Shown here: positions 6,955 through 13,553 of the stretch, piece after piece | Numbering within the stretch: the first letter of the stretch is position 1 | Layout: every line of letters starts with the position of its first letter | Notes under the pieces: generated by a model | Database searches by the model: none | Seen by the model: only the letters and a program-made list of their open reading frames with translations | Told to the model about the DNA's origin: nothing | Position numbers and translations under genes: made by a program | From: an uncultured Streptococcus sp. | GTDB taxonomy: Bacteria; Bacillota; Bacilli; Lactobacillales; Streptococcaceae | Direction: 5' to 3' | Assembly (NCBI RefSeq): GCF_943912555.1 | Contig: NZ_CALTUR010000040.1 | Coordinates: 1-13,553, forward strand | DNA length: 13,553 nucleotides

Positions 6955-7826
6955 AAAAGCAAGAAAAATTAGCTCTTGTCGAGTCCGCTTTGGAAGACTT
7001 TTATGGAGACCAGCAGTTTGCCTCTAGTTTGAGGGAGTCTGTTCTCTATTCCATTCATGCTGGTGGCAAGCGTATTCGGCCTTTTCTCTTGTTAGAAGTT
7101 TTGGAAGCCTTGCATATTGCCATCAAACCTGCTCACGCGCAGGTGGCTGCGGCCTTGGAAATGATTCATACAGGGAGCTTGATTCATGATGATCTTCCAG
7201 CTATGGATGATGATGATTACCGTCGGGGACGCTTGACAAATCATAAGAAATTTGGCGAAGCAATGGCAATTTTGGCAGGAGATGCTTTATTCCTGGATCC
7301 TTATGCCTTGATAGCGCAGGCAGATTTGCCAAGTCAGATTAAGGTAGACTTGATTGCCAACTTATCTCTTGCTTCAGGAAGTCTGGGCATGGTAGCAGGG
7401 CAGGTTTTGGACATGGAGGGAGAACGCCAACATTTGTCTTTGGAAGAACTCCAGACTATTCATGCTAATAAGACTGGAAAACTGCTAGCCTATCCCTTCC
7501 AAGCTGCTGCTATTATAGCCGAATTGGAACCTGAAATGCAGGTGAAGCTGAAAACTGTAGGTGAATTGATTGGGCTTGCCTTTCAAGTCAGAGATGATGT
7601 GCTAGATGTGACAGCTACTTTTGAAGAAATTGGCAAAACACCACAAAAGGATTTACAGGCTGAAAAGTCAACCTACCCAGCCTTGTTGGGCTTGGAAGAG
7701 GTCATTGCCTTTTGTAACCAAACCTTGGATCAAGCAAATGCAAAATTAGAAGAAATTGCCCAGCAGGTTCCCTTTGAAACAGAATCGATTGTGAAAGTAG
7801 TAGAAAGTTTGAGAATCAATGGCTAA
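6951..7826 (+). CDS. ispA: Farnesyl diphosphate/geranylgeranyl-type polyprenyl synthase
   Basis: This trans-prenyltransferase condenses isopentenyl diphosphate with dimethylallyl or geranyl diphosphate to give farnesyl diphosphate, the primer for undecaprenyl phosphate and hence for wall and capsule synthesis. It has 291 residues, normal for short-chain bacterial enzymes. GGKRIRP (38-44) binds diphosphate. The first Asp-rich motif is [16 protein letters not shown] (78-93), with D80, D81 and D86, the bacterial FPP-synthase form carrying two extra residues. The second Asp-rich motif is FQVRDDVLD (211-219). The start overlaps the xseB stop (ATGA), and the 3' end overlaps tlyA by 8 nt. In B. subtilis dxs follows ispA; here it is absent, as expected for an organism using mevalonate. 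The exact chain length cannot be settled by eye. Confidence 0.93.
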   Translation: MKKQEKLALVESALEDFYGDQQFASSLRESVLYSIHAGGKRIRPFLLLEVLEALHIAIKPAHAQVAAALEMIHTGSLIHDDLPAMDDDDYRRGRLTNHKKFGEAMAILAGDALFLDPYALIAQADLPSQIKVDLIANLSLASGSLGMVAGQVLDMEGERQHLSLEELQTIHANKTGKLLAYPFQAAAIIAELEPEMQVKLKTVGELIGLAFQVRDDVLDVTATFEEIGKTPQKDLQAEKSTYPALLGLEEVIAFCNQTLDQANAKLEEIAQQVPFETESIVKVVESLRING

Positions 7827-8625
7827 GGAAAGAGTGGATGTACTAGCTTATAAACAGGGCTTGTTTGAAACGCGAGAGCAGGCCAAGCGCGGTGTCATGG
7901 CTGGCCTAGTCGTAGCAGTCCTTAATGGAGAACGATTTGACAAGCCAGGAGAGAAAATTCCAGATGACACCGAGTTAAAACTCAAGGGGGAGAAACTCAA
8001 GTATGTCAGCCGTGGTGGCTTGAAACTGGAGAAGGCCTTGCAGGTCTTTGATTTGTCAGTGGAAGAAGCGACCACGATTGATATCGGGGCTTCTACCGGG
8101 GGTTTTACCGATGTTATGTTGCAGAATGGTGCTGAGTTAGTCTTTGCAGTTGATGTTGGTACCAATCAGTTGGCTTGGAAACTACGCCAGGACCCGCGAG
8201 TTGTCAGCATGGAGCAGTTCAATTTCCGCTATGCTGAAAAGACTGATTTCGAGCAGGAGCCGAGCTTTGCCAGCATTGACGTGAGTTTCATTTCCATCAG
8301 TCTGATTCTGCCAGCCTTGCACCGAGTCTTGGCTAATCAAGGTCAGGTTGTGGCTCTGGTTAAGCCCCAGTTTGAGGCAGGACGTGAGCAGATTGGGAAA
8401 AATGGAATTATTCGCGATGCCAAGGTCCATCAACATGTCCTTGAATCTGTTACAGCTATGGCAGTAGAGGAAGGCTTTTCAGTTCTTGGTTTGGACTTTT
8501 CTCCCATCCAAGGTGGACATGGAAATATTGAATTTTTAGCGTATTTGAAAAAAGAAGAGTCAGCAAGCAATCAGGTTCTTGCTGAGATTGAAGAAGTAGT
8601 AGAGAGGGCGCATAGTCAATTTTAA
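7819..8625 (+). CDS. tlyA: TlyA family rRNA 2'-O-methyltransferase (hemolysin A-like)
   Basis: The 268-residue protein has an S4 RNA-binding domain (about 4-63) joined to an RrmJ/FtsJ-fold, SAM-dependent methyltransferase (about 64-245). The SAM loop is DIGASTGGFTD (88-98), with acidic D112 closing the site. The catalytic Lys-Asp-Lys-Glu set of this family is visible as K69 (RGGLKLEK), D154 (DVSF), K182 (VKPQFE) and E238 (NIEF). Mycobacterial TlyA methylates 16S C1409 and 23S C1920, and its loss gives capreomycin resistance; the streptococcal target is inferred. The name hemolysin is historical, and no secretion signal or toxin domain is present. The start lies within the end of ispA (8-nt overlap) with only a weak ribosome-binding site, so coupling is likely. 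One base separates its stop from the next ATG. Confidence 0.92.
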   Translation: MAKERVDVLAYKQGLFETREQAKRGVMAGLVVAVLNGERFDKPGEKIPDDTELKLKGEKLKYVSRGGLKLEKALQVFDLSVEEATTIDIGASTGGFTDVMLQNGAELVFAVDVGTNQLAWKLRQDPRVVSMEQFNFRYAEKTDFEQEPSFASIDVSFISISLILPALHRVLANQGQVVALVKPQFEAGREQIGKNGIIRDAKVHQHVLESVTAMAVEEGFSVLGLDFSPIQGGHGNIEFLAYLKKEESASNQVLAEIEEVVERAHSQF

Positions 8626-8626
8626 A

Positions 8627-9058
8627 ATGAATAAAAAAGAGAGACTTGAAAAAATTAGACGATTTGTGACAGATTATCAAATCGGTACACAAGAAGAAAT
8701 TGTAGAACATTTGAAAGAGGCAGGTATCACTGCCACTCAAGCGACGGTATCACGAGATATCAAAGAGCTGGGCATTGTCAAAATTCCTTTGAGAGACAAC
8801 ACCTATGTCTATGAATTACCAAAATCAATCGTAAAAAGTTTGCAACTGGCTGAAGACAATATCGAATCGGCTGAATTGATGGATAAGATGATCAATCTCC
8901 AAGTGATTCCAGGAAATACAGCTTTTGTAAAAGCTCAGTTAATCGAGACTTTTGTGGACAAGATTTTCAGCTGTTTGGCTGATGATAGCTCGATTTTAGT
9001 CATTGCAAGAAGTGAAAGTCTAGCTGAGGAAATCTTTGAACAAGTAAAAAATTGGTAG
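8627..9058 (+). CDS. ahrC: ArgR/AhrC family arginine-responsive regulator
   Basis: This 143-residue transcription factor of the arginine repressor family would act as a hexamer on ARG boxes. The N-terminal winged helix (1-65) has the recognition sequence TQATVSRDIKELGI (37-50) with the conserved SRD. The C-terminal domain (about 80-143) has IPGN (94-97) and ADDSS (118-122). By ungapped comparison from PGN, the arginine-binding GDDT motif corresponds to D119-D120-S121-S122, so the second key aspartate appears to be serine. Streptococci and lactococci carry several ArgR paralogues that share the work of DNA binding and arginine sensing; pneumococcal AhrC is the paralogue beside recN, which is why I use that symbol (argR is also used). 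There is no good ribosome-binding site close to the start, which lies 1 nt after the tlyA stop. Confidence 0.9.
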   Translation: MNKKERLEKIRRFVTDYQIGTQEEIVEHLKEAGITATQATVSRDIKELGIVKIPLRDNTYVYELPKSIVKSLQLAEDNIESAELMDKMINLQVIPGNTAFVKAQLIETFVDKIFSCLADDSSILVIARSESLAEEIFEQVKNW

Positions 9059-9064
9059 GTCTAT

Positions 9065-10732
9065 ATGTTACTTGAAATTTCGATAAAAAACTTTGCCATT
9101 ATTGAGGCTATTTCCCTCAATTTTGAAAAAGGGATGACAGTCCTGACTGGTGAAACAGGTGCAGGGAAGTCGATTATCATTGATGCCATGAATATGATGT
9201 TGGGAGCTCGTGCTACGACAGATGTTATTCGTCATGGTGCGCCAAAGGCAGAGATTGAGGGGCTTTTCTCAGTTGAGAATAGTCGCCTTTTACAGGAAAT
9301 TTTTGATGAGCAAGGTTTGGAAGTGGGTGATGAAATTATCATCCGTCGGGAAATCTTGCAAAATGGTCGGAGTATCAGCCGTGTCAATGGCCAGATGGTC
9401 AATCTGTCTGTTTTGCGAGCTATTGGGCAACATCTTGTAGATATTCATGGTCAGCATGACCAAGAGGAGTTAATGCGTCCCCAACTGCATATCCAGATGT
9501 TGGATGAATTTGGCGATTTAGCTTTTTGGAACTTGAAAGAAACCTATCAAACGAGTTTTGATGCCTACCGTAAAATGCGTAAGCAGGTTCTGGAAGTCAA
9601 GAAAAACCAACAGGAACACAAGGCTCGTATTGAAATGTTGGAATTTCAAATGGCAGAGATTGAGGCAGCAAACTTGCAGGCTGGAGAAGATTTGGCTCTT
9701 AATCAAGAGCGTGATAAACTGCTCAACCATAAAAATATTGCGGATACACTGACCAATGCCTACAGCATGTTGGACAATGAAGATTTTTCAAGTCTGGCCA
9801 ATGTTCGTTCAGCCATGAATGACATGGAAAGTATCGAAGAGTATGACCCTGAATACCGTGAAATTTCAAGCTCACTGTCTGAGACCTACTATGTCTTAGA
9901 AGACATTAGCAAACGTTTGGAAGCTATTATTGAGGACCTTGATTTTGACGGCAATCGTCTCATGCAGGTTGAGAATCGTTTGGACCTCCTTCATACTATT
10001 ACCCGTAAGTATGGTGGGGCTGTAGACGATGTCTTGCTTTACTTTGCTAAGATTACAGAAGAGTACAATCTCTTGACAGGTAATAACCTTTCGTCTGAGG
10101 ACATGGAAGCAGAGCTCAAGAAATTGGAAGTCAATCTTGTTGATTTGGCAGGTCAGCTTGCATCTGCTCGTCATGATTTGGCCAAGCAGCTAGAAGCAGA
10201 GATTAAACAAGAACTGCAAGACCTCTATATGGAAAAAGCCCAGTTTCAGGTTCGTTTTAGCAAGGGCAAATTCAGTCGTGAGGGAAATGAAATGGTCGAG
10301 TTTTACATTTCAACCAACCCTGGAGAAGACTTTAAACCCTTGGTTAAGGTTGCGTCTGGTGGGGAATTATCTCGTCTCATGCTAGCCATTAAGTCTGCCT
10401 TTTCTCGTAAAGAGGGCAAGACAAGTATTGTCTTTGATGAAGTGGATACAGGAGTTTCAGGTCGTGTAGCTCAGGCTATTGCGCAGAAGATTCACAAGAT
10501 TGGCCAACATGGTCAGGTTCTGGCTATTTCTCATTTGCCACAAGTGATTGCGATTGCGGATTATCAATTCTTTATTGAGAAGATTAGCAATGAGCATTCA
10601 ACAGTTTCGACTGTTCGTCTCTTGACGGTCGAAGAGCGAGTGGAGGAAGTTGCCAAGATGTTGGCAGGTGATGATGTGACAGAAGCAGCTCTGACGCAAG
10701 CCAGAGAATTGTTGAGAAATAGGGAGAAATAA
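9065..10732 (+). CDS. recN: DNA repair protein RecN
   Basis: RecN is an SMC-like ATPase that gathers at DNA double-strand breaks and holds DNA ends for RecA-dependent repair; in streptococci it also matters for handling incoming DNA. The 555-residue length is usual. Head-domain motifs are Walker A GETGAGKS (29-36), an N-terminal HGQHDQEEL block (128-136), signature VASGGELSRLMLA (429-441), Walker B with D-loop SIVFDEVDTGVSG (454-466) and ISHLPQV (488-494). Residues about 155-395 form the shorter antiparallel coiled coil typical of RecN. The ATG at 9065 has GGTAGGT (9054-9060), made from the end of ahrC, as ribosome-binding site, with a 6-nt gap between genes. No promoter or SOS-type box of its own is evident, so expression should come from the operon. 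Confidence 0.95.
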   Translation: MLLEISIKNFAIIEAISLNFEKGMTVLTGETGAGKSIIIDAMNMMLGARATTDVIRHGAPKAEIEGLFSVENSRLLQEIFDEQGLEVGDEIIIRREILQNGRSISRVNGQMVNLSVLRAIGQHLVDIHGQHDQEELMRPQLHIQMLDEFGDLAFWNLKETYQTSFDAYRKMRKQVLEVKKNQQEHKARIEMLEFQMAEIEAANLQAGEDLALNQERDKLLNHKNIADTLTNAYSMLDNEDFSSLANVRSAMNDMESIEEYDPEYREISSSLSETYYVLEDISKRLEAIIEDLDFDGNRLMQVENRLDLLHTITRKYGGAVDDVLLYFAKITEEYNLLTGNNLSSEDMEAELKKLEVNLVDLAGQLASARHDLAKQLEAEIKQELQDLYMEKAQFQVRFSKGKFSREGNEMVEFYISTNPGEDFKPLVKVASGGELSRLMLAIKSAFSRKEGKTSIVFDEVDTGVSGRVAQAIAQKIHKIGQHGQVLAISHLPQVIAIADYQFFIEKISNEHSTVSTVRLLTVEERVEEVAKMLAGDDVTEAALTQARELLRNREK

Positions 10733-10733
10733 G

Positions 10734-11462
10734 ATGACAGACTATTATGTAATTGGAGATGTCCACGGAAAAGCTGGGATGCTGGAAGACCTTCTCAAAA
10801 CTTGGGATGGTCAGACTCAGTTGCTCTTTCTAGGAGATTTGATTGACCGCGGTGAGGATAGTCGTCGCGTTCTTGAAATGGTTAAGGACTTGGTGGACAA
10901 TCAAGGGGCTATCTGTTTGTCAGGAAATCACGAGTATATGTTTTTGACTTGGCTCGATGACCCAGAAGAAAGCTATGACCACTATCGTCGCAATGGTGGA
11001 GATACAACCATTAACTCTATCCTAGGTCGTCCTTTGGATGCGCCAGTTGATGGGGTAGAAGATGCCAAGCGTGTTGCTACCGAAGCAGCAGACTTGGTCG
11101 AATTTATTCGTCAAATGCCTTTTGTGGTAGAGACAGACAAGTATATCTTTGTTCACGCAGGTATTGATTTGACCTTGGATGACTGGCATGAAACCACAGA
11201 TTATAAAAAAGTCTGGCTCCGAAAACCATTCCACGAAGCTGCTAATCATACTGGAAAAACCATTGTCTTTGGTCACACACCGGTTTATGGTTTGTTAAAG
11301 CAAGAGCGTGGTACAGCTGAGCTTTGGACTACAGAAGATGGCAAGGTTGGAATGGATGGAGGAGCTGTTTATGGTGGTGTCCTTCACGGGATTGTCTTTA
11401 CAGACCAAGGAATGACAGAACATCACTTTATTGAGAATGACGGCTTTGTCGCTGAAGATTAG
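10734..11462 (+). CDS. Metallophosphoesterase of the PPP Ser/Thr phosphatase / ApaH-PrpE type
   Basis: This 242-residue cytosolic protein carries all core motifs of calcineurin-like phosphoesterases of the PPP group: GDVHGK (8-13; D9, H11), GDLIDRG (34-40; D35), GNHE (64-67; N65, H66), HAG (141-143) and GHTP (180-183; H181), which bind two metal ions. GMDGGAVYGGVLHG (206-219) is the usual C-terminal block. Relatives include bacterial Ser/Thr phosphatases such as lambda-type PrpA/B and the dinucleoside tetraphosphatases ApaH and PrpE, so the substrate could be a phosphoprotein or Ap4A. Sequence alone does not decide between them. It is distinct from the PP2C-type PhpP. AGGGAG (10721-10726) supports the ATG, one base after the recN stop. 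It is the last gene of the operon; no terminator follows, so transcripts may run into lepA. Confidence 0.88.
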   Translation: MTDYYVIGDVHGKAGMLEDLLKTWDGQTQLLFLGDLIDRGEDSRRVLEMVKDLVDNQGAICLSGNHEYMFLTWLDDPEESYDHYRRNGGDTTINSILGRPLDAPVDGVEDAKRVATEAADLVEFIRQMPFVVETDKYIFVHAGIDLTLDDWHETTDYKKVWLRKPFHEAANHTGKTIVFGHTPVYGLLKQERGTAELWTTEDGKVGMDGGAVYGGVLHGIVFTDQGMTEHHFIENDGFVAED

Positions 11463-11471
11463 TACTCCTAG

Positions 11472-11526
11472 CAGGGTATAGTCTTGTCAAAATGTCAAAA
11501 ACAATTTATAATAAATAGATACCCTG
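11472..11526 (+). repeat. 8-bp inverted repeat bracketing the lepA promoter
   Basis: CAGGGTAT (11472-11479) and ATACCCTG (11519-11526) are perfect inverted copies 39 nt apart. They enclose the -35, the -10 and the expected transcription start of lepA. A tandem TGTCAAAA repeat (11485-11492, 11493-11500) lies between them. In a readthrough transcript from the phosphatase gene the arms could form a long-range stem; in DNA they could be paired operator halves. Function is unknown. Confidence 0.5.
11484..11512 (+). promoter_or_regulatory. SigA-type promoter of lepA
   Basis: TTGTCA (11484-11489) and TATAAT (11507-11512) are separated by exactly 17 nt, the best two-box promoter in this window. Transcription should start near 11519, leaving a leader of about 22 nt with AAAGGA (11527-11532) before the ATG at 11541. 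The -35 overlaps a TTG that opens an apparent upstream extension of the lepA frame, which argues against that longer start. Confidence 0.82.
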
Positions 11527-11540
11527 AAAGGAAGAGAATC

Positions 11541-13364
11541 ATGAACTTAGAAGAATTGAAACAACGACAGGAGAAGATCCGTAACTTCTCTATTATCGCT
11601 CATATTGACCACGGGAAATCCACTCTAGCAGACCGCATTTTGGAAAAGACAGAGACAGTTTCAAGTCGTGAAATGCAAGCTCAACTTTTGGACAGCATGG
11701 ATCTAGAGCGAGAACGTGGGATTACCATTAAACTCAACGCCATCGAGCTGAATTATACTGCAAAAGATGGCGAAACTTATATTTTCCACTTGATTGATAC
11801 GCCGGGGCACGTAGACTTCACCTATGAAGTTTCACGTTCGCTAGCTGCCTGTGAGGGGGCGATTTTGGTGGTCGATGCCGCTCAAGGTATTGAGGCTCAA
11901 ACCCTTGCCAACGTTTATCTAGCTCTGGACAATGATTTGGAAATCATGCCAGTCATTAACAAAATTGACCTACCGGCTGCAGATCCAGAGCGCGTGCGTA
12001 CAGAGATTGAAGACGTGATTGGTTTGGATGCCAGTGAAGCAGTTTTGGCTTCTGCCAAGGCTGGTATCGGTATCGAAGAAATTCTCGAGCAAATCGTAGA
12101 AAAAGTACCAGCACCAACGGGTGATGTGACAGCGCCACTTAAGGCCTTGATTTTTGACTCAGTTTACGATGCTTACCGCGGGGTTATTCTCCAAGTTCGT
12201 GTTATGGACGGAGTGGTCAAACCTGGCGATAAGATTCAGCTTATGAGCAATGGTAAGACCTTTGATGTGACTGAGGTTGGAATTTTCACTCCTAAGGCAG
12301 TTGGTCGTGATTTCCTTGCGACTGGTGACGTTGGTTATATTGCGGCTTCTATTAAGACGGTTCAAGACACTCGTGTGGGTGATACTGTTACCTTGGCAAC
12401 CAATCCTGCGGCAGAGCCATTACATGGTTACAAACAGATGAATCCTATGGTCTTTGCGGGTCTCTATCCTATCGAGTCAAACAAGTACAATGACTTACGT
12501 GAAGCCCTTGAAAAATTGCAACTGAACGATGCTAGTCTCCAATTTGAACCAGAAACATCTCAGGCACTTGGATTTGGTTTCCGTTGTGGTTTCCTTGGAC
12601 TTCTCCATATGGATGTTATCCAAGAACGTTTGGAACGTGAGTTCAACATCGACCTCATCATGACAGCTCCATCCGTTATCTATAAGGTTAATTTGACTGA
12701 CGGTGAGTCTATGGATGTGTCAAACCCATCTGAGTTCCCAGACCCAACTAAGATTGCGACCATTGAAGAGCCTTATGTTAAAGCGCAAATCATGGTACCA
12801 CAGGAGTTCGTAGGAGCAGTAATGGAGCTAGCTCAGCGCAAGCGTGGGGACTTTGTGACTATGGATTATATCGATGATAACCGTGTCAATGTTATCTATC
12901 AAATTCCACTTGCTGAAATCGTCTTTGACTTCTTTGATAAGCTCAAGTCTTCGACACGTGGTTATGCAAGTTTTGACTACGAATTGTCAGAATATCGTCC
13001 ATCTAAGCTGGTGAAAATGGATATCCTTCTCAATGGAGACAAGGTGGATGCCCTCAGTTTTATCGTTCATAAGGACTTTGCCTACGAGCGTGGGAAACTT
13101 ATCGTTGATAAGCTCAAGAAAATCATTCCTCGCCAACAATTTGAGGTTCCTATCCAAGCAGCAATTGGACACAAGATTGTGGCTCGTACAGATATCAAGG
13201 CCCTTCGTAAGAACGTACTTGCTAAGTGTTATGGTGGTGACGTTTCTCGTAAACGCAAACTCCTTGAAAAACAAAAAGCTGGTAAGAAACGTATGAAAGC
13301 AATCGGATCAGTAGAAGTTCCACAAGAAGCCTTCCTCAGCGTTTTGAGCATGGATGAAGAATAG
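11541..13364 (+). CDS. lepA: Translation elongation factor 4 (LepA/EF4)
   Basis: LepA is a ribosome-associated GTPase related to EF-G, linked to back-translocation, ribosome biogenesis and initiation. The ATG at 11541 gives 607 residues, the usual length, and has AAAGGA upstream. The frame stays open to a TTG at 11484, but that lies in the -35 and the extra 19 residues do not look like LepA. G motifs are AHIDHGKST (20-28), RGITI (59-63), DTPGH (86-90), NKID (140-143) and SAK near 173. EF-G-like domains follow, then the LepA-specific C-terminal domain, with [19 protein letters not shown] close to the end. It has its own promoter and terminator, though transcripts from the upstream operon may also reach it. 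Confidence 0.97.
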   Translation: MNLEELKQRQEKIRNFSIIAHIDHGKSTLADRILEKTETVSSREMQAQLLDSMDLERERGITIKLNAIELNYTAKDGETYIFHLIDTPGHVDFTYEVSRSLAACEGAILVVDAAQGIEAQTLANVYLALDNDLEIMPVINKIDLPAADPERVRTEIEDVIGLDASEAVLASAKAGIGIEEILEQIVEKVPAPTGDVTAPLKALIFDSVYDAYRGVILQVRVMDGVVKPGDKIQLMSNGKTFDVTEVGIFTPKAVGRDFLATGDVGYIAASIKTVQDTRVGDTVTLATNPAAEPLHGYKQMNPMVFAGLYPIESNKYNDLREALEKLQLNDASLQFEPETSQALGFGFRCGFLGLLHMDVIQERLEREFNIDLIMTAPSVIYKVNLTDGESMDVSNPSEFPDPTKIATIEEPYVKAQIMVPQEFVGAVMELAQRKRGDFVTMDYIDDNRVNVIYQIPLAEIVFDFFDKLKSSTRGYASFDYELSEYRPSKLVKMDILLNGDKVDALSFIVHKDFAYERGKLIVDKLKKIIPRQQFEVPIQAAIGHKIVARTDIKALRKNVLAKCYGGDVSRKRKLLEKQKAGKKRMKAIGSVEVPQEAFLSVLSMDEE

Positions 13365-13378
13365 TTGTCATAATTGCT

Positions 13379-13397
13379 TTTCCTTGTTCACAGGAAA
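13379..13397 (+). other. Short hairpin downstream of lepA
   Basis: TTTCCT (13379-13384) pairs with AGGAAA (13392-13397) around a 7-nt loop. No T tract follows. It may stabilise the 3' end of the lepA message ahead of the real terminator, or be chance. Confidence 0.3.
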
Positions 13398-13417
13398 TTT
13401 ATATCAGAATCAATCGT

Positions 13418-13450
13418 AAAGCAGGCTTAAATGGTCTGCTTTTTTAGTTT
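13418..13450 (+). terminator. Terminator after lepA
   Basis: AAAGCAG (13418-13424) pairs with CTGCTTT (13436-13442) around an 11-nt loop, followed by more Ts (TTTAGTTT). It lies 54 nt after the lepA stop and just before the RUP-like repeat. Confidence 0.75.
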
Positions 13451-13451
13451 T

Positions 13452-13553
13452 TATACTCTTCGAAAATCAAATTCAAACCACGTCAACGTCGCCTTGCGGT
13501 ACTCAAGTACAGCCTGCAGCTAGTTTCCTAGTTTGCTCTTTGATTTTCATTGA
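13452..13553. repeat. RUP-like small interspersed repeat, right end cut off by the window
   Basis: From TATACTC at 13452 the sequence matches the pneumococcal repeat I know as RUP. Landmarks are CGAAAATC, the CAAACCACGTCA block, GTCGCCTTGCGGTACTCAAG and CTAGTTTGCTCTTTGATTTTC. GAAAATCAAA (13462-13471) and TTTGATTTTC (13539-13548) form inverted termini. If the right end reads GAGTATA as expected, five bases lie outside the window and the total would be 107 bp, the known RUP length. RUPs are non-coding, about 107 bp, and are thought to be moved by the transposase of IS630-Spn1. The match is from memory, not a search. Confidence 0.75.

Noticed and set aside
7848..8165. 105-codon minus-strand frame inside tlyA
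   Set aside because: It is a shadow of the conserved S4 and SAM-binding region, rich in Ser and Pro as expected from antisense reading, with no independent support.
7819..8625. tlyA as a secreted haemolysin or toxin
   Set aside because: The S4 domain and complete RrmJ-type methyltransferase motifs show an rRNA methyltransferase; there is no signal peptide or pore-forming segment.
11484..11540. Upstream extension of the lepA frame from a TTG at 11484 (19 extra residues)
   Set aside because: The TTG is part of the -35 box of a well-formed promoter, the residues do not resemble LepA, and the ATG at 11541 has a good ribosome-binding site and gives the normal 607-residue length.
1..13553. Mobile island, phage, CRISPR array, tRNA/rRNA gene or toxin-antitoxin pair
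   Set aside because: Every sizeable stretch is filled by recognised housekeeping genes. Intergenic gaps are all under 200 nt and contain promoters, terminators or the RUP-like repeat only; no cloverleaf or spaced direct repeats were seen.

Overview
The window looks like chromosome of a Streptococcus of the mitis/pneumoniae group. The reasons are the protein sequences, the AT-rich intergenic DNA, extended -10 (TGnTATAAT) promoters, and a 107-bp RUP-type repeat typical of pneumococcus and its close relatives at the right edge. All thirteen genes lie on the + strand. I see no RNA gene, prophage, CRISPR array or defence island. It is a conserved housekeeping region, with points of interest in its regulatory sites and in a few proteins.

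Layout. (1) 1-900: a formate/nitrite-family channel gene (nirC/focA-like) with its own promoter, covered by a palindrome resembling a Rex operator, and its own terminator. (2) 940-2330: a monocistronic PLP enzyme gene, O-acetylhomoserine sulfhydrylase (cysD/metY), with a MET-box-like site over its -35 and a strong UUCG-loop terminator. (3) 2329-4548: a DUF2130 protein (zinc-ribbon-like N-terminus, long coiled coil, possible PD-(D/E)XK nuclease-like C-terminal domain) followed 10 nt later by truB (tRNA U55 pseudouridine synthase). (4) 4620-5325: udk (uridine kinase) with its own promoter and terminator. (5) 5375-11462: a tightly packed operon, xseA-xseB-ispA-tlyA-argR/ahrC-recN-phosphatase, with overlapping or nearly abutting genes and no internal terminator seen. 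(6) 11472-13450: lepA with a classical -35/-10 promoter bracketed by an 8-bp inverted repeat, and a terminator. (7) 13452-13553: the RUP-like repeat, cut by the window end.

How the genes work together. The xseA-recN cluster matches the order known from Bacillus subtilis (xseA-xseB-ispA-dxs-tlyA-ahrC-recN), except that dxs is absent. This fits streptococci making isoprenoids by the mevalonate route. ExoVII (XseAB) and RecN belong to DNA processing and repair. IspA supplies farnesyl/geranyl diphosphate, TlyA methylates rRNA, and the ArgR paralogue regulates arginine genes. TruB and LepA (EF4) serve tRNA and ribosome function.

The most useful leads are the putative redox (Rex-type) operator on the formate-channel gene, the nuclease-like signature in the DUF2130 protein, an altered arginine-binding motif in the ArgR paralogue, and the inverted repeat around the lepA promoter. 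No clear case for a wholly new system was found.
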